Source: an uncultured bacterium
Lineage (GTDB): Bacteria > Bipolaricaulota > Bipolaricaulia > UBA7950 > UBA9294
DNA length: 50,858 nt
Direction of reading: 5' to 3'
Assembly (NCBI GenBank): GCA_913009415.1
Contig: CAJVYM010000004.1
Coordinates: 1-50,858 of the forward strand
The notes under the pieces are model-generated. The model was given only the letters and a program-made list of their open reading frames with translations, did no database searches and was not told the DNA's origin. The number at the start of each line of letters is the position of its first letter. Within the stretch, counting starts at the first letter, position 1. A program made the position numbers and the translations under genes. Below, piece after piece: positions 32,846 through 41,883 of the stretch.

Positions 32846-34272
32846 GAATCGCCGTCATCGGTGGAGGGATCGTTGGATCGCTCATTGCGCGCGAGCTTAC
32901 GCGTTATGACGCCGACATCCTCCTATTTGAGAAGGAGGCGGACATCGGCTGGGGGGTGACCAAGGCCAACTCAGCCGTTGTTCACGGCGGCTTTCACGAA
33001 ACACCGGGGACGGACCGCGCCTCCTTCTGCGTTGAGGGTAACAGACTGTACGAATCGATCTCGCGCGAGTTGGACGTTCCCTTCAAGCGGATTGGCGCCT
33101 ACGTGGTCGCCTTTTCCGATGATGAGGTACCAGCTCTTCATCTGCTCTACGAGCAGGGGCTGGAGAACGGAGTACCTGGCCTTGAGCTGCAGGACAGAGA
33201 GACGGTCCTCACGCGCGAGCCACACTTAAGCCCAAGTGTGGTCGCGGGCCTATGGTCGCCGAGTGTAGGGATCACGGAGCCGTGGGGCCTAGCCATCGCT
33301 TCCGTGGAGAACGCGGTAGCAAACGGCCTCGACCTCCACGTCGCCGAAGGAGTCACAGGGCTCGATGTCGCTGATTCCCGTGTGAAGCGGATGATCACGG
33401 GCAAGGGAGAGTACGAAGTGGACGCGGTGGTGAACGCCGCCGGGTTGTTTGCGGACCGGATCGCCGAGATGGCTGGCATCGCTCAACCGATCATCTCCCC
33501 CCGTCGAGGAGAGTATGCTCTCCTCGATAAGAAGGTGGGCCCGCTCGTCTCATCGGTGATCTTTCCTACCCCAAGCGACATATCCAAGGGGACGCTCGTC
33601 GTTCCCACAATCGATGGGGGCATCCTGCTCGGGCCAACTGCGAAAGACCTTCCCGCCGGTGATAAGACCGCTACTGAGACGACCCGCGACGGCGTGCACG
33701 AGGCGATCGAAGGGGCGAGGCGGCTAGTGCCCGATCTCGATCTCTCACTCGTCGTGAAGACCTTTGCCGGGCTGCGCCCGGAGACACCGGATAAGCAGTT
33801 TATCGTCGGCCAGAGCGATGTCGATGGCTTTTTCCAGGCGGCGGGGATGCGCTCTCCCGGATTGACGGCTGCTCCTGCCGTGGCGCAATACCTCGTCCAT
33901 GAAGTGATGGCATCCGCGCTTAACCTCGTCAAGAAGCGCTCGTTCGATCCGGTCCGCCATGGGATCAGAAAGGTCATCGAGCTTTCAGGTGAAGAGGCTG
34001 ATGCGCTGATCGAGGCTGATCCGAGCTACGGCAGTGTAATCTGCCAGTGCAATCACGTAACGGAGGGTGAAGTCGTGGAGGCGATCCATCGCGGAGCGCG
34101 CACGCTGGATGGAGTGAAGTTTCGTACCCGTGCCGGATTTGGCCGCTGCCAGGGAGGGTTCTGCACCGATAAGATCCTCATGATCCTCGCGCGCGAACTC
34201 AATCTCTCTCCGGGCAGCATCACCCTGCGCGGCGGGGAGAGCGAGGTCCTGAGCGGGAAGGTGCGACTATGA
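32842..34272 (+). CDS. glpA: FAD-dependent glycerol-3-phosphate dehydrogenase with BFD-type Fe-S domain
   Basis: A 476-residue protein. The N-terminus is a DAO-type FAD fold (IAVIGGGIVGSLIARELT) with KANSAVVHGGFH; the C-terminal about 100 residues are a BFD-like [2Fe-2S] domain (ICQCNHVTEGEVVEAI and GRCQGGFCTDKIL, with four cysteines). This is the GlpA-like layout, oxidising glycerol-3-phosphate to dihydroxyacetone phosphate. The usual GlpC Fe-S membrane subunit is absent, so electrons probably pass to the flavoprotein encoded next. ATG 32842 overlaps the glpK stop; the longer frame is not used. Confidence 0.88.
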   Translation: MRIAVIGGGIVGSLIARELTRYDADILLFEKEADIGWGVTKANSAVVHGGFHETPGTDRASFCVEGNRLYESISRELDVPFKRIGAYVVAFSDDEVPALHLLYEQGLENGVPGLELQDRETVLTREPHLSPSVVAGLWSPSVGITEPWGLAIASVENAVANGLDLHVAEGVTGLDVADSRVKRMITGKGEYEVDAVVNAAGLFADRIAEMAGIAQPIISPRRGEYALLDKKVGPLVSSVIFPTPSDISKGTLVVPTIDGGILLGPTAKDLPAGDKTATETTRDGVHEAIEGARRLVPDLDLSLVVKTFAGLRPETPDKQFIVGQSDVDGFFQAAGMRSPGLTAAPAVAQYLVHEVMASALNLVKKRSFDPVRHGIRKVIELSGEEADALIEADPSYGSVICQCNHVTEGEVVEAIHRGARTLDGVKFRTRAGFGRCQGGFCTDKILMILARELNLSPGSITLRGGESEVLSGKVRL

Positions 34273-35507
34273 ACGAGAAGTCAGTTGATGTACTTGTCGT
34301 TGGTGGAGGAGCTGCCGGGCTCGCAGCGGCCACAGCAGCGGCGAACGCGGGGGCGCAGACGCTTCTCCTGGAGCGAGACGAAGAGGCTGGAGGAGTGCTC
34401 AACCAGTGCATCCATACCGGTTTTGGGCTCCATCGCTACCACGAAGAACTCGCCGGTCCGGAGTTTGGCTACCGCTTGTTAACGGAGCTAACGCGTACCG
34501 GCGCGGAGGTCCTCTCTGGGTGCAGCGTGATCAACATCGACCCGCAGGGCCGAGCCGTTGAGGCAATGAGCCCTGAAGGAAGAATGACAATCCACCCCAA
34601 GGCGCTCGTATGGGCGAGCGGGGCGCGTGAACGCCCGTACGGGGCGTTGATGGCCCCTGGCCCACGCCCGGCGGGGATCTACACCGCGGGCCTGGCGCAG
34701 AGGTTCGTAAACATTCATGGATTTCTCCCCGGCAAGCGTGCCCTGATACTCGGCTCAGGGGACATAGGGCTGATCATGGCGCGCAGACTCCGTCTGGAAG
34801 GGATGGACGTCTTGGCGGTGGTGGAGCTGCAGCCGACCCCCGGGGGGCTGATGAGAAATGTCGTGCAGTGCCTGGAGGACTACGATATCCCCCTCTTGTT
34901 GAGCCACAGTATCGTGGGAGTCGAGGGGCATGAGCGGCTTACGGGTGTAACCATCGCGCGGGTGGATGAATCGCGCCGACCACTCCCCGGGACCGAGAAA
35001 CACTTCGCGGTCGATACGTTGATCCTTTCGATCGGCCTGATCCCGGAGAATGAGCTGATCCTGCCCTTTACGCCGATCGATACTGTGAATCGTGGCCCGC
35101 GCGTCAATTCGTTGATGCAGACGGAGGTCCCATGGCTGTTTGCCGCCGGGAACAACGTCGCTGTATTTGACCTCGTTGATTCCGTGGCCGCAGTCGGCGA
35201 GACCGCTGGAAGATCGGCGGCTCTCTACGTGCAAGGGAATCTGCCGCGAGAAGGATCTACACACCTTGTTCGCGGCAAGAACGTGCTCCACCTTGTCCCC
35301 ACGTCGCTCGTCGCCGACGTGCCGACGACGATCTACCTACGGGCCTCCCGCACGATGGGCCAGGCAACGCTGCACATAGGCGATGTCATCTCTCGCAAGC
35401 TGCCGGTGGTTCGTCCGAGCGAAATGATTGAGATTCACATACCGCAGGACGTATTGACAAGACTCACGAGAGAGAAAGAAGCGCGCGTTGAGGTGATCGA
35501 GACTTGA
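34269..35507 (+). CDS. FAD/NAD-binding oxidoreductase, partner of the GlpA-like protein
   Basis: A 412-residue flavoprotein with two dinucleotide folds: VLVVGGGAAGLAAATAAAN at residues about 8-26 for FAD and ALILGSGDIGLIMARRL at about 158-174 for NAD(H). ASGARERPYG and FAAGNNVAVFD are also seen. It resembles the NADH-linked oxidoreductase found between GlpA-like and DUF1667 genes in anaerobes, and could pass electrons from glycerol-3-phosphate to NAD+. Starts and stops overlap on both sides, supporting a complex with its neighbours. GlpB similarity is limited. Confidence 0.82.
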   Translation: MNEKSVDVLVVGGGAAGLAAATAAANAGAQTLLLERDEEAGGVLNQCIHTGFGLHRYHEELAGPEFGYRLLTELTRTGAEVLSGCSVINIDPQGRAVEAMSPEGRMTIHPKALVWASGARERPYGALMAPGPRPAGIYTAGLAQRFVNIHGFLPGKRALILGSGDIGLIMARRLRLEGMDVLAVVELQPTPGGLMRNVVQCLEDYDIPLLLSHSIVGVEGHERLTGVTIARVDESRRPLPGTEKHFAVDTLILSIGLIPENELILPFTPIDTVNRGPRVNSLMQTEVPWLFAAGNNVAVFDLVDSVAAVGETAGRSAALYVQGNLPREGSTHLVRGKNVLHLVPTSLVADVPTTIYLRASRTMGQATLHIGDVISRKLPVVRPSEMIEIHIPQDVLTRLTREKEARVEVIET

Positions 35508-35905
35508 TGGAGAAAAAGCTCATCTGTGTTTCTTGCCCGATTGGCTGCGAGCTTACAGCCAGAATAGAGAATGGCGTTGTCACAAGCGTCACCGGGAACC
35601 GCTGCCCGCACGGGGAGGCATACGCCCGCCAGGAAGCAATCGATCCGATGCGCGTCCTCCCAACAAGCGTGCGAGTGATAGGTGGAGAACTGCCGCTCGT
35701 CTCTGTTAAGACAGATCAGCCGGTGCCCAAGCGGCTGATCTGGCAGATCATGGACCACATACGCACGCTCTCAATAGAAGCACCGGTGAAGATCGGACAG
35801 GTGCTGGCAGAAAATATAATGGAAACGGGAGCGAACCTCGTCGCTACGCGCGAGGTTCGCCTCGCACAGGAACAGTCACCGAGCCGATCCGCCCTATTCG
35901 AGTAG
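35507..35905 (+). CDS. DUF1667 four-cysteine protein of the glycerol-3-phosphate dehydrogenase operon
   Basis: A 132-residue protein with CVSCPIGC near residue 7 and a further cysteine in GNRCPHG, giving four cysteines that could bind an Fe-S centre or metal. DUF1667 proteins are typically encoded after GlpA-like and NAD-flavoprotein genes, as here, and are presumed electron-transfer or assembly partners. The ATG at 35507 overlaps the upstream stop (TGATG); a TTG just before is less likely. Its stop is one base from the stop of the convergent ATPase gene. Confidence 0.8.
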   Translation: MEKKLICVSCPIGCELTARIENGVVTSVTGNRCPHGEAYARQEAIDPMRVLPTSVRVIGGELPLVSVKTDQPVPKRLIWQIMDHIRTLSIEAPVKIGQVLAENIMETGANLVATREVRLAQEQSPSRSALFE

Positions 35906-35906
35906 T

Positions 35907-36986
35907 CTACAGCAGGGTCTTCTCGGTCTCCTGATCGAACAGGTGAATAGTGGGAAGGTTGGGAGCGAGCTGGATGATGGAGTCGATCTCGATGTGCTGA
36001 TGCGGATCGAGGTTGGCTACCATCTGCTCGCCACCGCAGTCGGCGTAGACGATCAGCTCGTTTCCTAACGGTTCCGTCACCTTCACCGTCATCTGGATGA
36101 GGTTCTCCCCCTCGGTGAGCGGACCGGTGAGATCCTCGGGGCGGATACCGACAAGCACGTGCTCGGGAACAGTGTCGATCCTCCCATCCTTGGGGAGATT
36201 GATCGCAAACCCGTTTCCCGTAAGGGTGATCATCCCTCCCGACTCCGTTGCCTGCGCGGATAGGAAGTTCATCGCCGGGCTGCCGATGAATCCGGCAACA
36301 AATTGGTTTAAGGGATGATCATACGTCTCCTGCGGCGATGCGTACTGATGGATTACCCCATCCCGCATCACGGCGATCTTACTGCCTAGCGTCATCGCTT
36401 CCACCTGGTCGTGCGTCACATAAACGGTCGTCGTCTGCAACTTGTGGTGTAGCTGCTCAAGCTCGGTGCGCATCTGTACACGTAATTTCGCATCCAGGTT
36501 CGATAGCGGCTCGTCAAACAGGAATACCTTCGGATTACGCACGATCGCTCGCCCTACCGCCACCCGCTGCCGCTGACCACCGGACAGCTCTCTGGGCTTG
36601 CTCTTCAGTTTGCTCTCAATCCCAAGCAGAGCCGCCGCTGCCTGTACCCGCTGCTCAATCTCTTTCTTCGGGATCTTGCGTAGCTTCAGTCCGAACGCCA
36701 TGTTGTTGTATACGTCCATGTGCGGATACAACGCGTAGTTCTGAAAGACCATCGCTATGTCACGGTCTTTCGGGGGCACTTGGTTCACTACCCGCTCCCC
36801 AATGCTCACTTCACCCGATGTCACCTCTTCCAGCCCAGCGATCATCCGCAGCGTCGTCGTCTTCCCACACCCCGATGGACCTACAAGTACCGTGAACGCT
36901 CCATCTTCCACCTGTAGGTCAATCTCCTTCACCGCCACAAAGTCACCAAACTTCTTCATCACCTTGCTAAGCGTCACTTCTGCCAT
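35907..36986 (-). CDS. ugpC: ABC importer ATPase, UgpC/MsmK type
   Basis: A 359-residue ATPase. Walker A is GPSGCGKTT near residue 36, Q-loop VFQNYALYPH, signature LSGGQRQRVA, Walker B VFLFDEPLSNLD; the C-terminal TOBE part contains LTEGENLIQMTVKVTEPLGN. This long form energises carbohydrate or glycerol-phosphate importers and can serve several systems. It is the only intact ATPase in the window, and both importers lack one, so it is probably shared. ATG 36986 follows GGGAGGATC; a GTG 4 codons earlier is less likely. A deleted paralogue lies at 12241-12939. Confidence 0.92.
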   Translation of the reverse strand: MAEVTLSKVMKKFGDFVAVKEIDLQVEDGAFTVLVGPSGCGKTTTLRMIAGLEEVTSGEVSIGERVVNQVPPKDRDIAMVFQNYALYPHMDVYNNMAFGLKLRKIPKKEIEQRVQAAAALLGIESKLKSKPRELSGGQRQRVAVGRAIVRNPKVFLFDEPLSNLDAKLRVQMRTELEQLHHKLQTTTVYVTHDQVEAMTLGSKIAVMRDGVIHQYASPQETYDHPLNQFVAGFIGSPAMNFLSAQATESGGMITLTGNGFAINLPKDGRIDTVPEHVLVGIRPEDLTGPLTEGENLIQMTVKVTEPLGNELIVYADCGGEQMVANLDPHQHIEIDSIIQLAPNLPTIHLFDQETEKTLL

Positions 36987-37090
36987 CGATCCTCCCACAT
37001 TCCTGTTTTCTTATGAGATAGATTCCGCAGGATCTGATCTCCCGTCCAATACTATCACAAATTGCCCATAAAATGAAAGATCGCCGTATG

Positions 37091-38938
37091 TCATCCGCGC
37101 TCGATACCCGTGCCTCTCTTTTCCCGTGAGATGCAGATCAGGCTCCTCTTCCCTTTTCCATCCACGTATACATCCAATCCTTTCTCAAAATGTACATGTT
37201 TGACGAATTCATCTGATGACACGACTCCTTGTCCATCGAGCAGATCCCGATTGAAGTAGTCGCCTTCGCTCTCGTTGAACGGAAGATAGAGGACGCCGCT
37301 TGCAACCATGTCGGCGTAGAAGTGTGTCCCGTACGAGAGTTCAGGAGAGAATGACTCTGTCGCCATCTCCACAATGACGGATGCCCCGGCGATCTCGCCA
37401 TACTGAACGGGCACGCCAAGCTGCGGATTCGACGTTCCCCACCTGCCCGGACCGATCAAGATGTATTCTCTCCCACTCAACTCCTCGTCGATCTTCCCCA
37501 CCTGACGAGCTATTCCGTGTGCCCCCTCCCAACGGTAGGTGGCTGGATCGACGAAGATCAGGTCGTGGATCCTCTTTCGCTCCCCATTTCCCAACACGCG
37601 CTGACTGCTCAGGAGCATCTCCTGCCTGGGTGCGCTGGGCAGGTGAATCACTCGATGTTGCGACCTTCCACCGAGTGGACGGGCTTGCAGAAGGTAGAAC
37701 AGGGGAGGACCATCTTCTTTTGATGTCGGGAAATTGACGGCAAACTCGATGTCGATTGGGCGTTCGAACAACCCTTGCAGCCCAGCCAGCAGATCGCGCA
37801 ACAGAGGGGTAAATAGCATGATGTTGTTCCTACTGATGAACCGATCGAATGATGCTATGTATCTACCTCCCGGGGGCAGGGCGGATACGGGTTCGCTCAA
37901 TACGCCTTCTGCATCGACAACCGAGCAGACCTCGCGCAGCAGGGGGTTGTGCAACAAGGGGAGGCGTGTCTGACTGAGACACTTCTTGTTCATATCGAGC
38001 ACGTCTACAGTCTCCTGCGAGTACTGAATGATCGCCCGCTCATCCGACCCCTCCGGCCGCAATCCAGGGAGTTTGGGGGAGAAGACGCGGGCATACTCTC
38101 GCCCCACCGCGCGTGTCCCCACGCCAACGACGAGACGGGCAACGCCGTCCTCCGAGCGTAAACGGTCACTCCAGGGATAGAAATTGAGGGAGAAGGCGAC
38201 TCCGCCGATCAGTGGGTAAAACAAGTCCTGCGCATAGTGTTGCCCGATCATATTCTGAATCAGGATCGCCATCTTCTCTTCGCGCCAGGCAAGGCCGTGT
38301 CGCTTGCGGTACGCACGCGCATTCTGGCCAAAGGTGGACGCATACACGCGTTTGATCGCGGTGATCAGCGACTCCAGGCGCTCTTCAACGCTTCCGGTGT
38401 TAGCAAGGAAGTCCGATAGATAGATTCCGGCAAACGAGTGATCGGGGCTGTCCTCCATCAGGGATGACGATCGCACGACGAGCGGGCGATGTTCCCTGGC
38501 GACAAATCGCGCCAGTATCTCTCGCGCCGCCTGAGGAAACGCCGCGGACACAATCCTCTCTTCCAGTTCATCCGGGTCGAGCTTCTCATTGCATCTGGCA
38601 AGAACATATGCATTCAGGTTATTCGCAGCCATAAACTCATCGAACACATCTGTCGTTATAACTAGAGAATCGGGGAAACGAAGGAGCTCGTCATGGGCGG
38701 TTAGGTGACCGCCTTTATCCAGGTGATCGATGACAAACAGCAACCCGCGTGCCTTCCCTCCAATCTCCCCATTTCCGATCAATCGGACGTTCTTGGGGAT
38801 AGATGCAGAAGCGAAGTGATACTCCCCGTTGGAGTAGCGTCCAAAGCGGAAAAAACGCGACCGCTTCCATGGTTGAGCTGTCTTCTTAGCCTGCGGAGTC
38901 TCTTTCATGCGACCTAGGATAGCGCGTATTGCCGCCAC
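37091..38938 (-). CDS. PEP/pyruvate-binding (PPDK N-domain) protein
   Basis: A 615-residue protein whose region about 150-300 resembles the N-terminal ATP-grasp domain of pyruvate phosphate dikinase and PEP synthase (VRSSSLMEDSPDHSFAGIYL). It has a GGKARGLLF block before and LIGPGRWGTSNPQLGVPV near the C-terminus. The mobile phosphohistidine domain and the PEP barrel are absent, so it cannot be a complete PEP synthase. Related stand-alone proteins exist but lack an assigned function. The first in-frame codon is GTG 38938; ATG 38908 (MKETPQAKK) is equally possible. No clear ribosome site favours either. Confidence 0.75.
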   Translation of the reverse strand: MAAIRAILGRMKETPQAKKTAQPWKRSRFFRFGRYSNGEYHFASASIPKNVRLIGNGEIGGKARGLLFVIDHLDKGGHLTAHDELLRFPDSLVITTDVFDEFMAANNLNAYVLARCNEKLDPDELEERIVSAAFPQAAREILARFVAREHRPLVVRSSSLMEDSPDHSFAGIYLSDFLANTGSVEERLESLITAIKRVYASTFGQNARAYRKRHGLAWREEKMAILIQNMIGQHYAQDLFYPLIGGVAFSLNFYPWSDRLRSEDGVARLVVGVGTRAVGREYARVFSPKLPGLRPEGSDERAIIQYSQETVDVLDMNKKCLSQTRLPLLHNPLLREVCSVVDAEGVLSEPVSALPPGGRYIASFDRFISRNNIMLFTPLLRDLLAGLQGLFERPIDIEFAVNFPTSKEDGPPLFYLLQARPLGGRSQHRVIHLPSAPRQEMLLSSQRVLGNGERKRIHDLIFVDPATYRWEGAHGIARQVGKIDEELSGREYILIGPGRWGTSNPQLGVPVQYGEIAGASVIVEMATESFSPELSYGTHFYADMVASGVLYLPFNESEGDYFNRDLLDGQGVVSSDEFVKHVHFEKGLDVYVDGKGKRSLICISREKRGTGIERG

Positions 38939-38981
38939 CTGCCAGTGAGGGCGGCGCTAACCATGCAGTGATAGTGCGCAA

Positions 38982-39527
38982 TCAACTTGAGGGAACCTGA
39001 TGGGATAGGATCGCGAGGATCGTCTTTGCGTCGCGAAGCGTGCCGTCCTCGATCATGCCTGTCAGTTCGGATAGTGAGAAAGCACGACAGGTCTCGATCT
39101 CATGTGGGTCGGGGTCGGCAACCGCGGAAAGGCCTCGCGCCTCATACAGCGTCACCACCTCGTCGGTAAATCCGGGCGATGTAAAGAATGAGACGCGCTT
39201 CTCCCATCCCTCCGCCTCGTACCCCGTCTCTTCGCGCAGTTCCCTCCTAGCAGCAATGAGCGGAGACTCATCAGGTTCGATCAATCCAGCCGGGATCTCC
39301 CATAGATGGTCCTCTACCGGGTGGCGATACTCCTTGACCAACAGAATACGATCATCGGGGAGAATCGGGAGTATCGCCACAACAGCAGGATGAAGGACGA
39401 CCTCCCGCGTTACATCGGCTCCGCTGGAGAGGAACAAGCGATCGACGCGAAGGCTGATGAGCTTCCCAGCGAACACCTGTTGAGAATCAATGGTACGCCC
39501 GTCAGTGTGCGGCGTTGTATCCCTCAT
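38982..39527 (-). CDS. Nudix hydrolase, ADP-ribose pyrophosphatase-like
   Basis: A 181-residue Nudix protein. The Nudix box GLIEPDESPLIAARRELREE is at about residues 82-101 with its glutamates intact; the upstream KEYRHPVEDHLWEIPAG is the pattern of ADP-sugar pyrophosphatases. These cleave ADP-ribose or related NDP-sugars, removing toxic or regulatory nucleotides. It overlaps the oxidoreductase gamma gene by 26 bp in another frame, making it the last gene of that operon. Confidence 0.9.
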   Translation of the reverse strand: MRDTTPHTDGRTIDSQQVFAGKLISLRVDRLFLSSGADVTREVVLHPAVVAILPILPDDRILLVKEYRHPVEDHLWEIPAGLIEPDESPLIAARRELREETGYEAEGWEKRVSFFTSPGFTDEVVTLYEARGLSAVADPDPHEIETCRAFSLSELTGMIEDGTLRDAKTILAILSHQVPSS

Positions 39528-40041
39528 CGAGAGCCTTTGCGTTTAGCGGGACGAACTTCCCCTTTCCTCCTTTCTCCAGCATCTGCGCCATCGTCTCCTT
39601 CACTACTTCGAGCGGGACGACGCCGGTCGCCTTCACGTATCCACCGAGGGCGATCATGTTGATCGCGCGCATGTTCCCCACCTTCGCTCCCAGGTCGTTT
39701 AGCGGTAACTTGATCACGTTCAGGTCGTTACGCGCAACCTCGCGATTGACCAATGAGGAGTTGACGATGATCGTTCCTCCCTTGGCGACCATCTGTTCGA
39801 ACTTGTCGAGTGAGGGGAGGTTCATCGCGATGAGGGACGTCGGCTCATCGACGATCGGCGAACCGACCGTCTCGTTTGCCATGACCACCGTGCAGTTGGC
39901 CGTTCCTCCGCGCATCTCCGGACCGTACGATGGAAGCCACGTTACTTCGAGACCGTGGTTCATCGCTGCCTGAGCGAGGATTTTCCCCGCCAGGATCACT
40001 CCCTGCCCTCCAAATCCCGCGATAATGACTGACCGTTCCAT
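39502..40041 (-). CDS. korC: 2-oxoacid:ferredoxin oxidoreductase gamma subunit
   Basis: A 179-residue gamma subunit with GFGGQGVILAGKILAQAA at residues about 8-25 and PSYGPEMRGGTANCTVV, conserved in the KorC/PorC family. It joins the alpha and beta subunits encoded upstream and the ferredoxin-like delta subunit. The complex oxidatively decarboxylates a 2-oxoacid with CoA and reduces ferredoxin, and may run in reverse. The substrate (2-oxoglutarate, 2-oxoisovalerate or pyruvate) cannot be settled from this subunit. Confidence 0.9.
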   Translation of the reverse strand: MERSVIIAGFGGQGVILAGKILAQAAMNHGLEVTWLPSYGPEMRGGTANCTVVMANETVGSPIVDEPTSLIAMNLPSLDKFEQMVAKGGTIIVNSSLVNREVARNDLNVIKLPLNDLGAKVGNMRAINMIALGGYVKATGVVPLEVVKETMAQMLEKGGKGKFVPLNAKALDEGYNAAH

Positions 40042-40044
40042 TTT

Positions 40045-40803
40045 CTACCCCCTATCCACCAGATCGCCAAGGGGATAAACCTTGGTTACCACATCGACGA
40101 CGTGTCTGCTCGCATCGACCGGCTTCATGTGCCAGTTCGTCGGGCACGTGGCGAGGACCTCGACAAGCGAGTATCCCTTACCCTCCACCTGATTAGTGAA
40201 TGCCTTCTTGATCGCCTTGGTGGCATCCATGATCCGTTTCGTGTCGTACAGCGCCTGCCTGGTCACGTACACCGGCGCATCGAGCTGTGCGATCATCTCG
40301 GAGAAACGGATCGGATAGCCAAACATCGCCGCATCTCGGCCACTCGGGGTGGTCGTCGTCTTCTGTCCAATGAGCGTCGTCGGCGCCATCTCACCGCCGG
40401 TCATCCCGTACACCTGGTTGTTGACGAAGATGACCGTGATGTTCTCTCCGCGGTTCGCGGCGTGAATCGACTCGGCCGTTCCGATGCTGGCAAAGTCTCC
40501 GTCCCCCTGATAGGAGAGGACAACGAGGTTCGGATCGGCACGCTTGATTCCCGTGGCGACGGCGCTGGCACGACCGTGCGCCACCTGCACGGCATCGCAG
40601 CGATACCACAGATAGGCAAAGACGGAGCAGCCGACCGGGGCGATGATCAACGTTCGTTCGGCGATGTTCAGTTCGTCGATCGTCTGCCCGATGATCCGCG
40701 TCAGGATCCCGTGCTGGCAGCCGGGGCAGTAGGTGGAACGGGCCTCGGTGAGGCTCTTCGGACGTGAGAATACCTTGACCATGCTATCCAAGTCAGTGGG
40801 CAT
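40045..40803 (-). CDS. korB: 2-oxoacid:ferredoxin oxidoreductase beta subunit (TPP-binding)
   Basis: A 252-residue subunit with YCPGCQHGILTRI at residues about 22-34 (cysteines near the proximal cluster or cofactor site) and the thiamine pyrophosphate/Mg motif QGDGDFASIGTAE, GDGD at about 101-104. It holds the cofactor on which CO2 is released. It overlaps the alpha gene by 11 bp in another frame and lies 3 bp from gamma. KorB/VorB relatives match in length; pyruvate-specific PorB is longer. Confidence 0.9.
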   Translation of the reverse strand: MPTDLDSMVKVFSRPKSLTEARSTYCPGCQHGILTRIIGQTIDELNIAERTLIIAPVGCSVFAYLWYRCDAVQVAHGRASAVATGIKRADPNLVVLSYQGDGDFASIGTAESIHAANRGENITVIFVNNQVYGMTGGEMAPTTLIGQKTTTTPSGRDAAMFGYPIRFSEMIAQLDAPVYVTRQALYDTKRIMDATKAIKKAFTNQVEGKGYSLVEVLATCPTNWHMKPVDASRHVVDVVTKVYPLGDLVDRG

Positions 40804-41851
40804 ATTTCTTCACCTCTCTCAGGATTCCACGCGGTGTGGGAACTACACCGCCCATCTCCCCGTAGAACGGAGTCTCGGCGCGCTCGGCCACAGCCAGGCG
40901 CACATCCTCCCACATCTGACCGGCGCTCATCTCCACCGTAAGAACCGTACTCACGCGCTCGGAGAGCTTCTTCAGCGGCGCGTACGGGAATGGCCACAGG
41001 GTGATCGGGCGGAACAGGCCGAGCTTGATCCCCTCGGCTCTGGCCATGCGGATGACCGTCTTTGCGATGCGCGCCGTCGTGCCGTAGGCGGCGATGACGA
41101 TATCGGCATCGCCCGTCTCAACTTCCTCGTAGCGCACCTCATTCTTCTCGATCTCGCGGTAGCGGCGCTGCAATTCGAGGTTCATACGCTTGAGGACCTC
41201 CGGGTCGAGGTCGAAGCTCAGGATGATGTTTGGATCGCGCCCCTTGGCGCCGGTCGTCGCCCACGCCTTCTTCGGAAGCGATGCGACATCGATCGGATCG
41301 GGGAGGTCCACCGGCTCCATCATCTGTCCGAGCATCCCATCGGCGAGGATCATCACCGGCGTACGGTATTTGTCGGCGAGGTCGAATGCGAGCATCGTCA
41401 GCGTTCCCGCCTCGGGAACAGTCGATGGACCGAGGACGATCATGTGATAATCACCGTGTCCTCCTCCCTTGGTCGCCTGGAAGTAGTCGCACTGCGATGG
41501 GGCGATGTCGCCCAGCCCCGGCCCTCCACGCACGACATTCACGATCACGGCAGGCAAGCTAGATCCGGCAAGATAAGAGATCCCTTCCTGTTTCAGGCTA
41601 ATTCCCGGCGAAGAGGAAGAGGTCATCGTTCGGACCCCGACGGAAGCAGCTCCATAGACCATGTTGATCGCCCCAAGTTCGCTCTCCGCCTGTACGAACG
41701 TGCGCCCAAGTCGGGGCATGTTCACCGCCATGTGCTCCAGAAGCTCGGCCTGCGGGGTGATCGGATAGGCGAAATAGCACTGGCAACCGGCGCGTATCGC
41801 CGCCTCGGCGATCACCTCGTTCCCTCTCAGCAACACTTTCTCTCCCATCAT
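40793..41851 (-). CDS. korA: 2-oxoacid:ferredoxin oxidoreductase alpha subunit
   Basis: A 352-residue subunit with CYFAYPITPQAELLEHMA and ESELGAINMVYGAASVGVRTMTSSSSPG, conserved in the pyrimidine-binding half of the active site. ATG codons lie at 41851 and 41848; AGGAGG at this distance favours the second. The subunit order delta, alpha, beta, gamma matches many anaerobe kor/vor operons. With the other subunits it links amino-acid or TCA 2-oxoacids to reduced ferredoxin. Confidence 0.9.
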   Translation of the reverse strand: MMGEKVLLRGNEVIAEAAIRAGCQCYFAYPITPQAELLEHMAVNMPRLGRTFVQAESELGAINMVYGAASVGVRTMTSSSSPGISLKQEGISYLAGSSLPAVIVNVVRGGPGLGDIAPSQCDYFQATKGGGHGDYHMIVLGPSTVPEAGTLTMLAFDLADKYRTPVMILADGMLGQMMEPVDLPDPIDVASLPKKAWATTGAKGRDPNIILSFDLDPEVLKRMNLELQRRYREIEKNEVRYEEVETGDADIVIAAYGTTARIAKTVIRMARAEGIKLGLFRPITLWPFPYAPLKKLSERVSTVLTVEMSAGQMWEDVRLAVAERAETPFYGEMGGVVPTPRGILREVKKYAH

Positions 41852-41883
41852 TCCCTCCTAGCACAGCGCTTCCTTAAGAAACT

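Noticed and set aside
36338-36895. Plus-strand 185-residue frame
   Set aside because: Antisense shadow of the conserved ABC ATPase gene, with low-complexity Ser/Pro/Arg composition.
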